In this document: positions 20,379 to 29,624 of the stretch, one piece after another
Layout of the letters: the number at the start of each line of letters is the position of its first letter
How positions within the stretch are numbered: the first letter of the stretch is position 1
DNA from: Stenotrophomonas maltophilia
GTDB taxonomy: Bacteria; Pseudomonadota; Gammaproteobacteria; Xanthomonadales; Xanthomonadaceae
Assembly: GCF_025642255.1 (NCBI RefSeq)
Contig: NZ_CP106759.1
Coordinates: 124,001 to 188,000 of the forward strand
Direction: 5' to 3'
DNA: 64,000 bases
Translations under genes and position numbers: made by a program
Notes under the pieces: generated by a model
Database searches by the model: none
What the model was told of the DNA's origin: nothing
Seen by the model: only the letters and a program-made list of their open reading frames with translations

Positions 20379-21206
20379 TTACTTCTTCTCGACGGCCGAC
20401 TCGACCACCATGTCCAGCACATACGCCTGCGACGGCGCATCGGCCGGCGGGTTCTTCACCTCGTAGCGCTTCACCCGCACGACGTTGCGCACGCCGTCTT
20501 CGTGGGTGTAGCCCTCGATGTTGCCGTAGAAGTTCTCGAACTTGCCCGGCTCGCCCTGCTTGAGGCCCTTGTCGTCATACTTCACCTCGCGGACCTGCAG
20601 GCACTGGTAGTCCGGGATCAGCGGGTGCGAGCACTTCTCGGTCCGGGCGGCCACTTCCAGGAACACGGTTTCGCCGGCGCCGCCATAGCGGGTTTCAGCG
20701 GTGGGTTCCGGAGCGAAGACCAGCGTGTCGCCCTGTGCGCTGGTCAGGGTCAGCATGCCGGCGGCATCCTGCTCCGCCTTCAGTTCGCCCTGCAGGCGGC
20801 TGGATACGGCCTCGTCCAGCGCCATCAGCGACTTGTCCGCGCAGGCCATCATCGTCGAGGCCATCGCGCTGACACTCAGCTTTCCGTCGGCCAGGGTGTA
20901 ACCGCCACTCATGCGGTTGCAGGTATTGCTGACCGACAGGCGGCCATCGACGAAGTCCAGGGTGACCGGCTTGTCTTCACGGGCGAACAGCGCGTCGATG
21001 CGCTTGCCGTCGGCGGCCGTGGCCTTCTGCAGCCGCCAGTGCTGGCTCTGCAGGCGCTGCGCGTCCAGGTGCGCCAGCGTCTGCTGGTCTGCCGCCTTGG
21101 TCGCCGCCGGGGCCACGTCGTCGCCGCCGGTTCCGGCCGGGGCCGGGGTCTGGCTGCAGGCGGCCAGCAGAGCCAGCGGGAGGAGCAGGGTGAGCTTGCG
21201 GTTCAT
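20379..21206 (-). CDS. META-domain lipoprotein with DUF4377-like C-terminus
   Basis: A 275-residue lipoprotein starting at ATG 21206 with an AAGGAG ribosome-binding site. The lipobox is LALLAACSQ. Residues about 50-165 form an HslJ/META domain (WRLQKA...CNRMSGGYTL...MMACADKSLMALDEA). A second domain with EKCSHPLIPDYQCLQVREV resembles DUF4377. META-domain proteins are linked to envelope stress or heat-shock phenotypes; a role for this one is inferred only. It is the next gene after uppP on the same strand, 74 bases apart. Confidence 0.82.
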   Translation of the reverse strand: MNRKLTLLLPLALLAACSQTPAPAGTGGDDVAPAATKAADQQTLAHLDAQRLQSQHWRLQKATAADGKRIDALFAREDKPVTLDFVDGRLSVSNTCNRMSGGYTLADGKLSVSAMASTMMACADKSLMALDEAVSSRLQGELKAEQDAAGMLTLTSAQGDTLVFAPEPTAETRYGGAGETVFLEVAARTEKCSHPLIPDYQCLQVREVKYDDKGLKQGEPGKFENFYGNIEGYTHEDGVRNVVRVKRYEVKNPPADAPSQAYVLDMVVESAVEKK

Positions 21207-21280
21207 GGTGATTCTCCTTGGGGAACCGAGGGGGAAACGGGGCGGGGCTTGGCAACGGGGTTGCCGTTCCCCGCCGCTGT

Positions 21281-22075
21281 TCAGGTGCCGGACGGCAACC
21301 ACAGCAGCAGTGCGGCACCCAGCGCGATGCGGTACAGGGCGAACGCGGTGAAGCGGTGCGATTTGATGTAGCCCAGCAGCCACTTCACTACGATGAAGCC
21401 GGTGATGACGGCGGCAACGAACGCCACGCCGACATCGGCCCAGTTCTCGCTGGCCAGTTGTCCCTTCTTGGCCAGCTCGAGGAACGCATAGGCGCTGGCG
21501 GCGAACATGGTGGGAATGCCGACCAGGAACACGAACTCGGCGGCGGCTGCGCGACGGCTCAGGCCCAGCAGCATGGCCAGGAAGATGGCCGACGCCGAGC
21601 GCGAGGTGCCGGGGAACACGCCGGCCACCACCTGTGCCAGACCGACACCGATCGCCACCGTCCAGGTGACCTGGTCGCGGTCGGGCAGGCGCGCGGTATA
21701 CAGCTCCACCAGCAGCATCCAGATGCCGCCGATGATCAGCGCCCAGGCGATCGGGCTGACCGTTTCCGGAAGTTCCCAGCCGAGCAGGCGCACCGGCAGC
21801 CCGACCACGGCGGTGACCAGGAATGCCGCGCCCAGCTTGAACACGTAGTCGCGGTTCTCGCGCTGTCCCAGGCCGGTGGCCAGACTCCACAGGCGCTGGC
21901 GGAACACCAGCACCACGGCCAGGATCGCGCCGGCCTGGATGATGATGTTGAAGAAATCCGAACGTGCGCCCAGCCAATGCTGGGCGATCAGCAGGTGGCC
22001 GGTACTGGAGATCGGCAGGAATTCGGTCAAGCCTTCGAGGATGCCCAGCAGCAGGGCGGAGAGCAGGTCGGACAT
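21281..22075 (-). CDS. uppP: Undecaprenyl-diphosphatase (BacA family)
   Basis: A 264-residue polytopic membrane enzyme. The start is ATG 22075 (MSDLLSALLLGILEGLTEF), the family N-terminus. EGLTEFLPISSTGHLLI and FPGTSRSASAIFLAMLLG are the two conserved catalytic motifs. It dephosphorylates undecaprenyl diphosphate to recycle the lipid carrier for peptidoglycan and is known to raise bacitracin tolerance. It is divergent from glnA, so the NtrC sites at 22131-22199 lie on its upstream side as well. Confidence 0.94.
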   Translation of the reverse strand: MSDLLSALLLGILEGLTEFLPISSTGHLLIAQHWLGARSDFFNIIIQAGAILAVVLVFRQRLWSLATGLGQRENRDYVFKLGAAFLVTAVVGLPVRLLGWELPETVSPIAWALIIGGIWMLLVELYTARLPDRDQVTWTVAIGVGLAQVVAGVFPGTSRSASAIFLAMLLGLSRRAAAAEFVFLVGIPTMFAASAYAFLELAKKGQLASENWADVGVAFVAAVITGFIVVKWLLGYIKSHRFTAFALYRIALGAALLLWLPSGT

Positions 22076-22130
22076 GGACAGTGCGGGCGCGTGCGGCGGA
22101 AGAAGGTCGAGAGGATAGACCATCCATGCC

Positions 22131-22199
22131 GCACCAAAGGGGTGCATCCGCGTGCCTGCGCACCCCTTTGGTGCAGGCTGTGCCGCACTGACTCAGTGC
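22131..22199 (+). promoter_or_regulatory. Three NtrC-type palindromes upstream of glnA
   Basis: Site 1 GCACCAAAGGGGTGC (22131-22145) and site 2 GCACCCCTTTGGTGC (22160-22174) both fit the NtrC pattern GCACC-N5-GGTGC exactly; their centres are 29 bases apart. A third, weaker palindrome GCACTGACTCAGTGC lies at 22185-22199. The first two are also inverted relative to each other and could pair as RNA. Their position upstream of a sigma-54 promoter matches the enhancer layout of enterobacterial glnA. Confidence 0.82.
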
Positions 22200-22237
22200 A
22201 CGTTGTGTGAAATCAAGGACTTGCAGGGCGCAAAAAG

Positions 22238-22254
22238 TTGGCACGGTCATTGCT
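22238..22254 (+). promoter_or_regulatory. Sigma-54 promoter of glnA
   Basis: TTGGCACGGTCATTGCT matches the -24/-12 consensus at every conserved base: GG at 22240-22241 and GC at 22252-22253 with the required spacing. The glnA ATG is 41 bases downstream. This implies RpoN-dependent, NtrC-activated transcription under nitrogen limitation. Confidence 0.9.
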
Positions 22255-22294
22255 GTACCTCAGCAGGCATTCATTCCCATCCGAGGTCGTACCG

Positions 22295-24362
<2,068 letters not shown>

Positions 24363-24384
24363 CCCCCTTCCGGAGACTCCCCCA

Positions 24385-25812
24385 ATGAAGATGCGCCTTC
24401 TTACCGGGTGGCAAGCCCGGTTCCATCTCGTGTGCCTGCTGATGCTGCTCAGCGCGCTGGCCGCGGGCGTCTGGCCGGGCAACGCCCACGCCCAGGCCCA
24501 GGTGACACCGTTGAGCAGTGAACCGGTAGCGGTCGAGCCGCTGCAGGCACCGGCCGCCGCCGCTCCCGCGGCTGCCGAGGCTGCGGCCCCGGCCTTCGAT
24601 CACGGCGACGTCGCCTGGATGCTGACCTCCACCCTGCTGGTGCTGTTGATGGTGGTGCCGGGCCTGGCCCTGTTCTACGGCGGCCTGGTGCGTTCGAAGA
24701 ACGTGCTGTCCGTGCTGAGCCAGATCCTGGTGGTGTTCTCGCTGGTGCTGCTGCTGTGGGTGTCCTACGGCTACAGCGCGGTGTTCAGCGCCGGCAATCC
24801 GTTCTTCGGTTCATTCACCGAGTTCGCGTTCCTGAAGGGCTTCACGCCCGACTCGGTGGGCAACACGCCGATCGCGGGCCTGCCGGATTATCTGTTCGTC
24901 GCCTTCCAGTCGACTTTCGCCGGCATCACCACCGCGCTGATCGTCGGTGCCTTCGCCGAGCGCATCAAGTTCCGTGCGGTGCTGCTGTTCTCGGCATTGT
25001 GGTTCACCTTCAGCTACATCCCGATGGCGCATATCGTCTGGGGCGGTGGCTACCTGGGTGAGCTGGGCGCGATCGACTTCGCTGGCGGTACCGTGGTGCA
25101 CATCAACGCCGGCGTTGCCGGCCTGGTCGCCGCGTGGTTCGTCGGCAAGCGCCTCGGCTACGGCCAGACCGCGCTGAAGCCGCACAACGTACCGTTCACC
25201 TACATCGGCGCGATGCTGCTGTGGGTGGGCTGGTTCGGCTTCAACGCCGGCTCCGCCGCCGCGGCCGATACCGTGGCATCGCTGGCCTTCCTCAACACCG
25301 TGCTGGCCACCGCCGCCGCAGTGCTGGGCTGGACGCTGGTGGAAGCCATCGGCAAGGGCAAGCCGTCGGCGCTGGGTGCGGCCTCCGGCGCGGTGGCCGG
25401 CCTGGTCGGCATCACGCCCGCGTGCGGCACGGTCGGGCCGCTGGGTGCCATCGTCATTGGTTTCGTCGCCGGCACCGTCTGCGTGTGGGGCGTCACCGGT
25501 CTCAAGCGCCTGCTGAAGGTGGATGACACGGCCGACGTGTTCGGCGTGCACGGCGTCGGCGGCATCGTCGGCGCGATCCTCACCGGTGTGTTCAGTGCGC
25601 AGTCGCTGGGCGGCACCAAGGCCGATCTGGATATCGGCCACCAGGTGTGGGTGCAGGTGGTCAGCGTCGGCCTGACGGTGGTCTGGTCCGCCGTGGTGAC
25701 CGCGGTCATCCTGCTGCTGGTGAAGGTGGTGGTCGGCCTGCGCGTGACCGAAGAGGCCGAACGTACCGGCCTGGACGTCACCTCGCACGGCGAATCCGCA
25801 TACGAGGCCTGA
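24385..25812 (+). CDS. amtB: Ammonium transporter
   Basis: A 475-residue Amt/MEP/Rh transporter. The start is ATG 24385. A signal-like hydrophobic segment ending NAHAQA and a Pro/Ala-rich linker precede the 11 membrane helices, as in other AmtB proteins. WMLTSTLLVLLMVVPGLALFYGG, FSYIPMAHIVWGGGYL (with the pore-region segment) and VFGVHGVGGIVGAILTGVF are signatures. It conducts ammonium across the inner membrane and is blocked by GlnK, encoded just upstream. Confidence 0.96.
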   Translation: MKMRLLTGWQARFHLVCLLMLLSALAAGVWPGNAHAQAQVTPLSSEPVAVEPLQAPAAAAPAAAEAAAPAFDHGDVAWMLTSTLLVLLMVVPGLALFYGGLVRSKNVLSVLSQILVVFSLVLLLWVSYGYSAVFSAGNPFFGSFTEFAFLKGFTPDSVGNTPIAGLPDYLFVAFQSTFAGITTALIVGAFAERIKFRAVLLFSALWFTFSYIPMAHIVWGGGYLGELGAIDFAGGTVVHINAGVAGLVAAWFVGKRLGYGQTALKPHNVPFTYIGAMLLWVGWFGFNAGSAAAADTVASLAFLNTVLATAAAVLGWTLVEAIGKGKPSALGAASGAVAGLVGITPACGTVGPLGAIVIGFVAGTVCVWGVTGLKRLLKVDDTADVFGVHGVGGIVGAILTGVFSAQSLGGTKADLDIGHQVWVQVVSVGLTVVWSAVVTAVILLLVKVVVGLRVTEEAERTGLDVTSHGESAYEA

Positions 25813-25819
25813 TGCAGGG

Positions 25820-25845
25820 GCGGGCGGTCCGGAAGGGCCGCCCGC
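25820..25845 (+). terminator. amtB terminator hairpin
   Basis: GCGGGCGGTCC, loop GGAA, GGGCCGCCCGC: an 11-bp stem with one G-T pair, seven bases after the amtB stop. Confidence 0.65.
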
Positions 25846-25852
25846 ACGCTGT

Positions 25853-25875
25853 GCAGCCGGGCCATGCCCGGCTGC
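25853..25875. repeat. REP-like palindrome
   Basis: GCAGCCGGGC, loop CAT, GCCCGGCTGC. The arms and CAT loop are those of SMAG-type elements; the leading GTAG is degenerate (GTGC). Confidence 0.6.
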
Positions 25876-25949
25876 GTCCGTCAGGGCACCGGCCACGCGC
25901 CGCGTGCGCCTCCATGCACGATCCATCCCGATCGCGCACAATCAGGGGC

Positions 25950-26696
25950 ATGCACCCGATCCGCACGTCCCTGCTGCTCTCGGCCTGCCTGCTGCTGGCC
26001 GCCTGTGCGTCCGCTCCGCCGGAGCCGCGCAATCCGCTCGCGACCTGGGTGCCCTCGCCGAACCACAACGCGCGGGGTCCGGTCATCATCGTCATCCACC
26101 ACACCGAACAGGATTCGGTGCAGCAGAGCCTGCGCACGCTGCGCACCGCCAACAGTGGCGGCCGGGTCAGCGCGCATTACCTGATCGGCGCCGATGGCCA
26201 TCGCTACCAGCTGGTGAGCGATCAACGTCGTGCCTGGCATGCCGGCACGGGCCGATGGGGCACCATCACCGATCTCAACTCGGCGTCCATCGGCATCGAG
26301 CTGGACAACAACGGCCGCACACCCTTCAGCGCGGCGCAGATCGAATCGTTGATCGTGCTGCTGCGCGACCTCACCGCGCGCCTGGACATTCCCCCGCGGC
26401 AGGTCATCGGCCACGCCGACCTGGCGCCGACGCGCAAGCAGGATCCCAGCCGTTTCTTCCCGTGGCAGCAGCTGGCAGAGGCCGGCTTCGGCGTGTGGCC
26501 GCGTGCCAGCGATGGCCCCGCACCGGAAGGCTTCGATGCCTGGAATGCGCTGGCCCGCTTCGGTTACCCGCTGGAGGATAGGGACGCGGCGGTGGCCGCG
26601 TTCCACCGTCGATTCCGTGGCAGCGATGATCTGCCGAAGACGCTGGATGCGGAAGACGCGCGCATCCTGTACTCGCTGCTGCTGCAGACGCCGTGA
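25950..26696 (+). CDS. N-acetylmuramoyl-L-alanine amidase lipoprotein (AmpD/AmiD-like)
   Basis: A 248-residue amidase_2-family enzyme. The start is ATG 25950; LLLAACASA is a lipobox, so the protein is probably anchored in the outer membrane facing the periplasm. Zinc ligands are supplied by VIHHTEQ and GHADLAPTRKQDP, with SAHYLIGADG between. A C-terminal peptidoglycan-binding-like helix region (PEGFDAWNALARFGYP) follows. It would cleave the amide between MurNAc and the stem peptide. In S. maltophilia periplasmic AmpD-type amidases influence beta-lactamase induction, which is possible but not shown here. Confidence 0.88.
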   Translation: MHPIRTSLLLSACLLLAACASAPPEPRNPLATWVPSPNHNARGPVIIVIHHTEQDSVQQSLRTLRTANSGGRVSAHYLIGADGHRYQLVSDQRRAWHAGTGRWGTITDLNSASIGIELDNNGRTPFSAAQIESLIVLLRDLTARLDIPPRQVIGHADLAPTRKQDPSRFFPWQQLAEAGFGVWPRASDGPAPEGFDAWNALARFGYPLEDRDAAVAAFHRRFRGSDDLPKTLDAEDARILYSLLLQTP

Positions 26697-26721
26697 CCGC
26701 CAGCGCCGGGTCGGAATGCCG

Positions 26722-26744
26722 GTAGCGCCGGGCCGTGCCCGGCG
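26722..26744. repeat. SMAG element
   Basis: GTAG followed by CGCCGGGC, loop CGT, GCCCGGCG. This is a textbook GTAG-headed REP palindrome between the amidase and mltA genes. Confidence 0.75.
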
Positions 26745-26839
26745 AGCGCACAGCGCGGGATCCGCTTCCGCCGGCCATGGGCCCGCGCTTCACCTGCATG
26801 AGGTTGCCGGGCCAGCACCCGCCCCACTACATTGCGACC

Positions 26840-28000
26840 ATGATCACTGTTAAGTCGTTGCCGCGCGCGCTGCTCCTCCTGCTCGGTGCAGCCCTGCTCG
26901 CCGCGTGTTCCACCACCGGCACCCGCCCAGGCACGCCTGCCGCTGCCACGCCCGCTGCGGCCACCTACGCCAGGGTTGAATGGAGTGCGCTGCCACCGGT
27001 CTCGGACAGCGACCTGCAGGCCGGCTTCGTCGCCTGGCGCAGCAGCTGCACCCGCCTGAAGAACGATGCGGTCTGGGCCAGACCCTGCGCCACAGCCGCT
27101 GCGGTTTCAGACAAGGACCCGGCCGCCATCCGCCAGTTCCTGCAGCGTGATCTGGACGTGTATGCGCTGCGTGCGGGTGGCCAGCAGGCCGAAGGCCTGA
27201 TCACCGGCTACTACGAGCCGATCTACCCCGGCAGCCTCAGCCGCACGGACACGGCAACAGTGCCGGTCTATGGCACCCCCGATGATCTGATCGTGGTGCA
27301 GCTGGACAGCGTCTACCCCGAACTGAAGGGCAAGCGCCTGCGCGGCCGCCTGGACGGCAAGGTACTCAAGCCCTATGACGACGCAGGCACCATCGCCGGC
27401 AAGGGTGCCAAGGCGCCGGTACTGGCCTGGCTGACCGATCCGATGGACCTGCAGCTGCTGCAGATCCAGGGCTCGGGCCGGGTGCGCCTGGCCGATGGCA
27501 CGCAGGTGCGGCTGGCCTACGCCGAGCAGAACGGCCATCCCTATCGCGCCATCGGCCGCTGGCTGGTGGAGCAGGGCGAGCTGCGCAAGGAAGACGTCAC
27601 CATGGACGCCATCCGCACGTGGGCGAAGGCCAATCCCGCGCGTGTTCCGGAGCTGCTGCGCAGCAATCCCAGCTACGTGTTCTTCGTGCGCAGCGCGGAC
27701 AGCCCGGAAGGCCCGCGCGGTTCGTTGAACGTACCGCTGACTGCCGGCTACAGCGTTGCCGTGGATCGCACCGTGGTACCGCTGGGCAGCCTGCTGTGGC
27801 TGTCGACCACCCGTCCGGACGGCACGCCGCTGGTACGCCCGGTGGCCGCGCAGGATACGGGTGGCGCCATTGCCGGCGAAGTCCGCGCCGATCTGTACTG
27901 GGGCACCGGTGATGCCGCCGGGAAGCTGGCCGGCGACATGAAGCAGCAGGGCAGCCTGTGGATGCTGTGGCCGAAGGGCGTGGCGCTGCCGGCCCGCTGA
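26840..28000 (+). CDS. mltA: Membrane-bound lytic murein transglycosylase A
   Basis: A 386-residue lipoprotein. The start is ATG 26840; ALLAACSTT is the lipobox. The MltA barrel shows EGLITGYYEP, MDLQLLQIQGSGRVRLADG and the 3D domain AAQDTGGAIAGEVRADLYWG, whose aspartates include the catalytic one. It cleaves the MurNAc-GlcNAc bond with formation of 1,6-anhydroMurNAc. It follows the amidase gene, so two cell-wall hydrolases that act on the same polymer are adjacent. Confidence 0.94.
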   Translation: MITVKSLPRALLLLLGAALLAACSTTGTRPGTPAAATPAAATYARVEWSALPPVSDSDLQAGFVAWRSSCTRLKNDAVWARPCATAAAVSDKDPAAIRQFLQRDLDVYALRAGGQQAEGLITGYYEPIYPGSLSRTDTATVPVYGTPDDLIVVQLDSVYPELKGKRLRGRLDGKVLKPYDDAGTIAGKGAKAPVLAWLTDPMDLQLLQIQGSGRVRLADGTQVRLAYAEQNGHPYRAIGRWLVEQGELRKEDVTMDAIRTWAKANPARVPELLRSNPSYVFFVRSADSPEGPRGSLNVPLTAGYSVAVDRTVVPLGSLLWLSTTRPDGTPLVRPVAAQDTGGAIAGEVRADLYWGTGDAAGKLAGDMKQQGSLWMLWPKGVALPAR

Positions 28001-28081
28001 CCGTAGACCGGGCCGCGGCGATGCCCGCGCGTGGATGCGGTTGTGGGCGTCGGGATTGGCGGACGAATGGTTAAACTTTAA

Positions 28082-28104
28082 GGACTTTATGTAGCAAAAA
28101 GTCC
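28082..28104. promoter_or_regulatory. Small inverted repeat before the exported hydrolase
   Basis: GGACTTT (28082-28088) and AAAGTCC (28098-28104) form a 7-bp inverted repeat in an AT-rich patch 60-80 bases upstream of the next start. It may be an operator or a weak terminator for mltA; nothing decides between them. Confidence 0.3.
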
Positions 28105-28162
28105 CGGAAAGGGGCGCAAAGTGGACCTGTCGAAACCCACTCACTTCGCAGGAGATTCCACC

Positions 28163-29116
28163 ATGAACACCGTCACCCGCACCCTGGCCGCCACTGCCCT
28201 GGCTCTGTCCCTGCAGGCCGGCCTGTCCGCCCAGGCTGCGCAAGCGGCGCCCTCCACCGCCGTCACCGCCGTCGCCCGTACCGCCAGCACCCTCACCACT
28301 GCCGATGGCGTGCAGCTCTACTACAAGGACTGGGGTCCGAAGGATGGCCCGGTGGTCACCTTCAGCCACGGCTGGCCGCTGGACTCGGACAGCTGGGAAT
28401 CGCAGATGATCTTCCTGGCCGACCATGGCTACCGCGTGATCGCGCATGACCGCCGCGGTCATGGACGCTCCAGCCAGCCGTGGGAAGGCAACGACATGGA
28501 CCACTATGCCGATGACCTGGCCACGGTGATCAACACGCTGGATCTGCATGACGTGACGCTGGTGGGCTTCTCCACCGGGGGGGGCGAAGTGGCGCGCTAC
28601 ATCGGCCGCCATGGTACCGGCCGGGTGAAGAAGGCCGTGCTGATCAGCTCGGTGCCGCCGCTCATGCTCAAGACCGCCGACAACCCCGGCGGCGTACCGA
28701 TCGAAGTGTTCGATGGCCTGCGCAAGGCGCAGCTGGAAAACCGCTCGCAGCTGTACCGCGACATTCCCTCCGGCCCGTTCTATGGCTTCAACCGCCCGGG
28801 CGCGAAGGTTTCGCAGGCCATGATCGACGCCTGGTGGGCGCAGGGCATGCTGGGCGGGCACAAGAACACCTACGATTCGATCGCCGCATTCTCGGCAACC
28901 GATTTCCGCCAGGACCTGAAGAAGTTCGACGTGCCGACGCTGGTGATCCACGGTGATGACGATCAGATCGTGCCGATCGATGTTGCCGGCCGCATGTCGG
29001 CCAAGCTGATCAAGGGCGCCCGCCTGATCGTCTACCCGGGTGCGCCGCATGGCCTGACCGAAACCCACAAGGACAAGGTCAACCAGGACCTGCTGGCCTT
29101 CCTGCAGCAGAAGTGA
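28163..29116 (+). CDS. Exported alpha/beta hydrolase (non-haem chloroperoxidase-like)
   Basis: A 317-residue protein with a signal peptide ([28 protein letters not shown]). The start is ATG 28163, with GGAG at 28151-28154. The oxyanion loop [13 protein letters not shown], nucleophile elbow GFSTGGGE, acid DDDQIVP and catalytic histidine APHGLTE are intact. The cofactor-free chloroperoxidase subfamily mostly acts as esterases or perhydrolases. The export signal is unusual for this subfamily. A terminator follows. Confidence 0.86.
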   Translation: MNTVTRTLAATALALSLQAGLSAQAAQAAPSTAVTAVARTASTLTTADGVQLYYKDWGPKDGPVVTFSHGWPLDSDSWESQMIFLADHGYRVIAHDRRGHGRSSQPWEGNDMDHYADDLATVINTLDLHDVTLVGFSTGGGEVARYIGRHGTGRVKKAVLISSVPPLMLKTADNPGGVPIEVFDGLRKAQLENRSQLYRDIPSGPFYGFNRPGAKVSQAMIDAWWAQGMLGGHKNTYDSIAAFSATDFRQDLKKFDVPTLVIHGDDDQIVPIDVAGRMSAKLIKGARLIVYPGAPHGLTETHKDKVNQDLLAFLQQK

Positions 29117-29122
29117 GTGCAG

Positions 29123-29145
29123 GGCCCCGGCGGTGAGCCGGGGCC
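29123..29145 (+). terminator. Hairpin terminator
   Basis: GGCCCCGGC, loop GGTGA, GCCGGGGCC then TTCT, seven bases after the hydrolase stop. Confidence 0.65.
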
Positions 29146-29260
29146 TTCTGCCGTGATCGACGGGCGAATGGCAGGTCATCGCAGGGCCCCTGCGGTGCCC
29201 GCTGGGCGATAATGCCGCCCTCTGAACTCTCCGGCTGCCTCCACAGCCAGGACTCCGGCA

Positions 29261-29542
29261 ATGAAGAACGCAAAGAAGTACTACAAGCACTGGGCCGAAT
29301 CGGGCCTCGGCAAGGGCAACGTGCTGATGGAAGCACGGGGCGACAGGATCGTCCGCCAGGTGGAGATCTACGGCTCCAAGCTGGTATGGGCCGATGAAAA
29401 CGGCCAGAGCGATGACCGTTTCATGCTGGCCGACCAGCCCGTCTCGTTCCTGGATTTCGATTCCGACGACGAGATCAGCGCGCGCGAATTTGAAATCGCG
29501 TGGAAGAAGGCCAGGGAAGCGACCGGTTATCCGTCTGCCTGA
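29261..29542 (+). CDS. Small conserved-looking hypothetical protein
   Basis: A 93-residue soluble protein (MKNAKKYYKHWAESGLGKGN...). It is rich in charged residues, with FLDFDSDDEISAREFEIAW as an acidic stretch that superficially resembles an EF-hand but lacks the full loop spacing. It has no signal peptide or membrane segment. Coding bias is normal. It stands alone between a terminator and the Zur-like box. I do not recognise the family. Confidence 0.65.
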   Translation: MKNAKKYYKHWAESGLGKGNVLMEARGDRIVRQVEIYGSKLVWADENGQSDDRFMLADQPVSFLDFDSDDEISAREFEIAWKKAREATGYPSA

Positions 29543-29580
29543 CGCCCGGCAAACCGGCGTCCCCGATGGCTGCCCGAACT

Positions 29581-29603
29581 GAAATGTTATAAAGTTTCAT
29601 TTT
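29581..29603 (+). promoter_or_regulatory. Zur-box-like site upstream of a TonB receptor
   Basis: The left half GAAATGTTATA is identical to the Zur half-site known from gamma-proteobacteria (GAAATGTTATA-N-TATAACATTTC). The right half (29593-29603) is degenerate, though the shorter pair GAAA/TTTC also frames 29581-29598. It lies 21 bases before the ATG at 29625, where a repressor would block transcription. The identification rests on pattern memory and needs a matrix score. Confidence 0.5.
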
Positions 29604-29624
29604 TGGCACTCCATCTCCTTCCCC

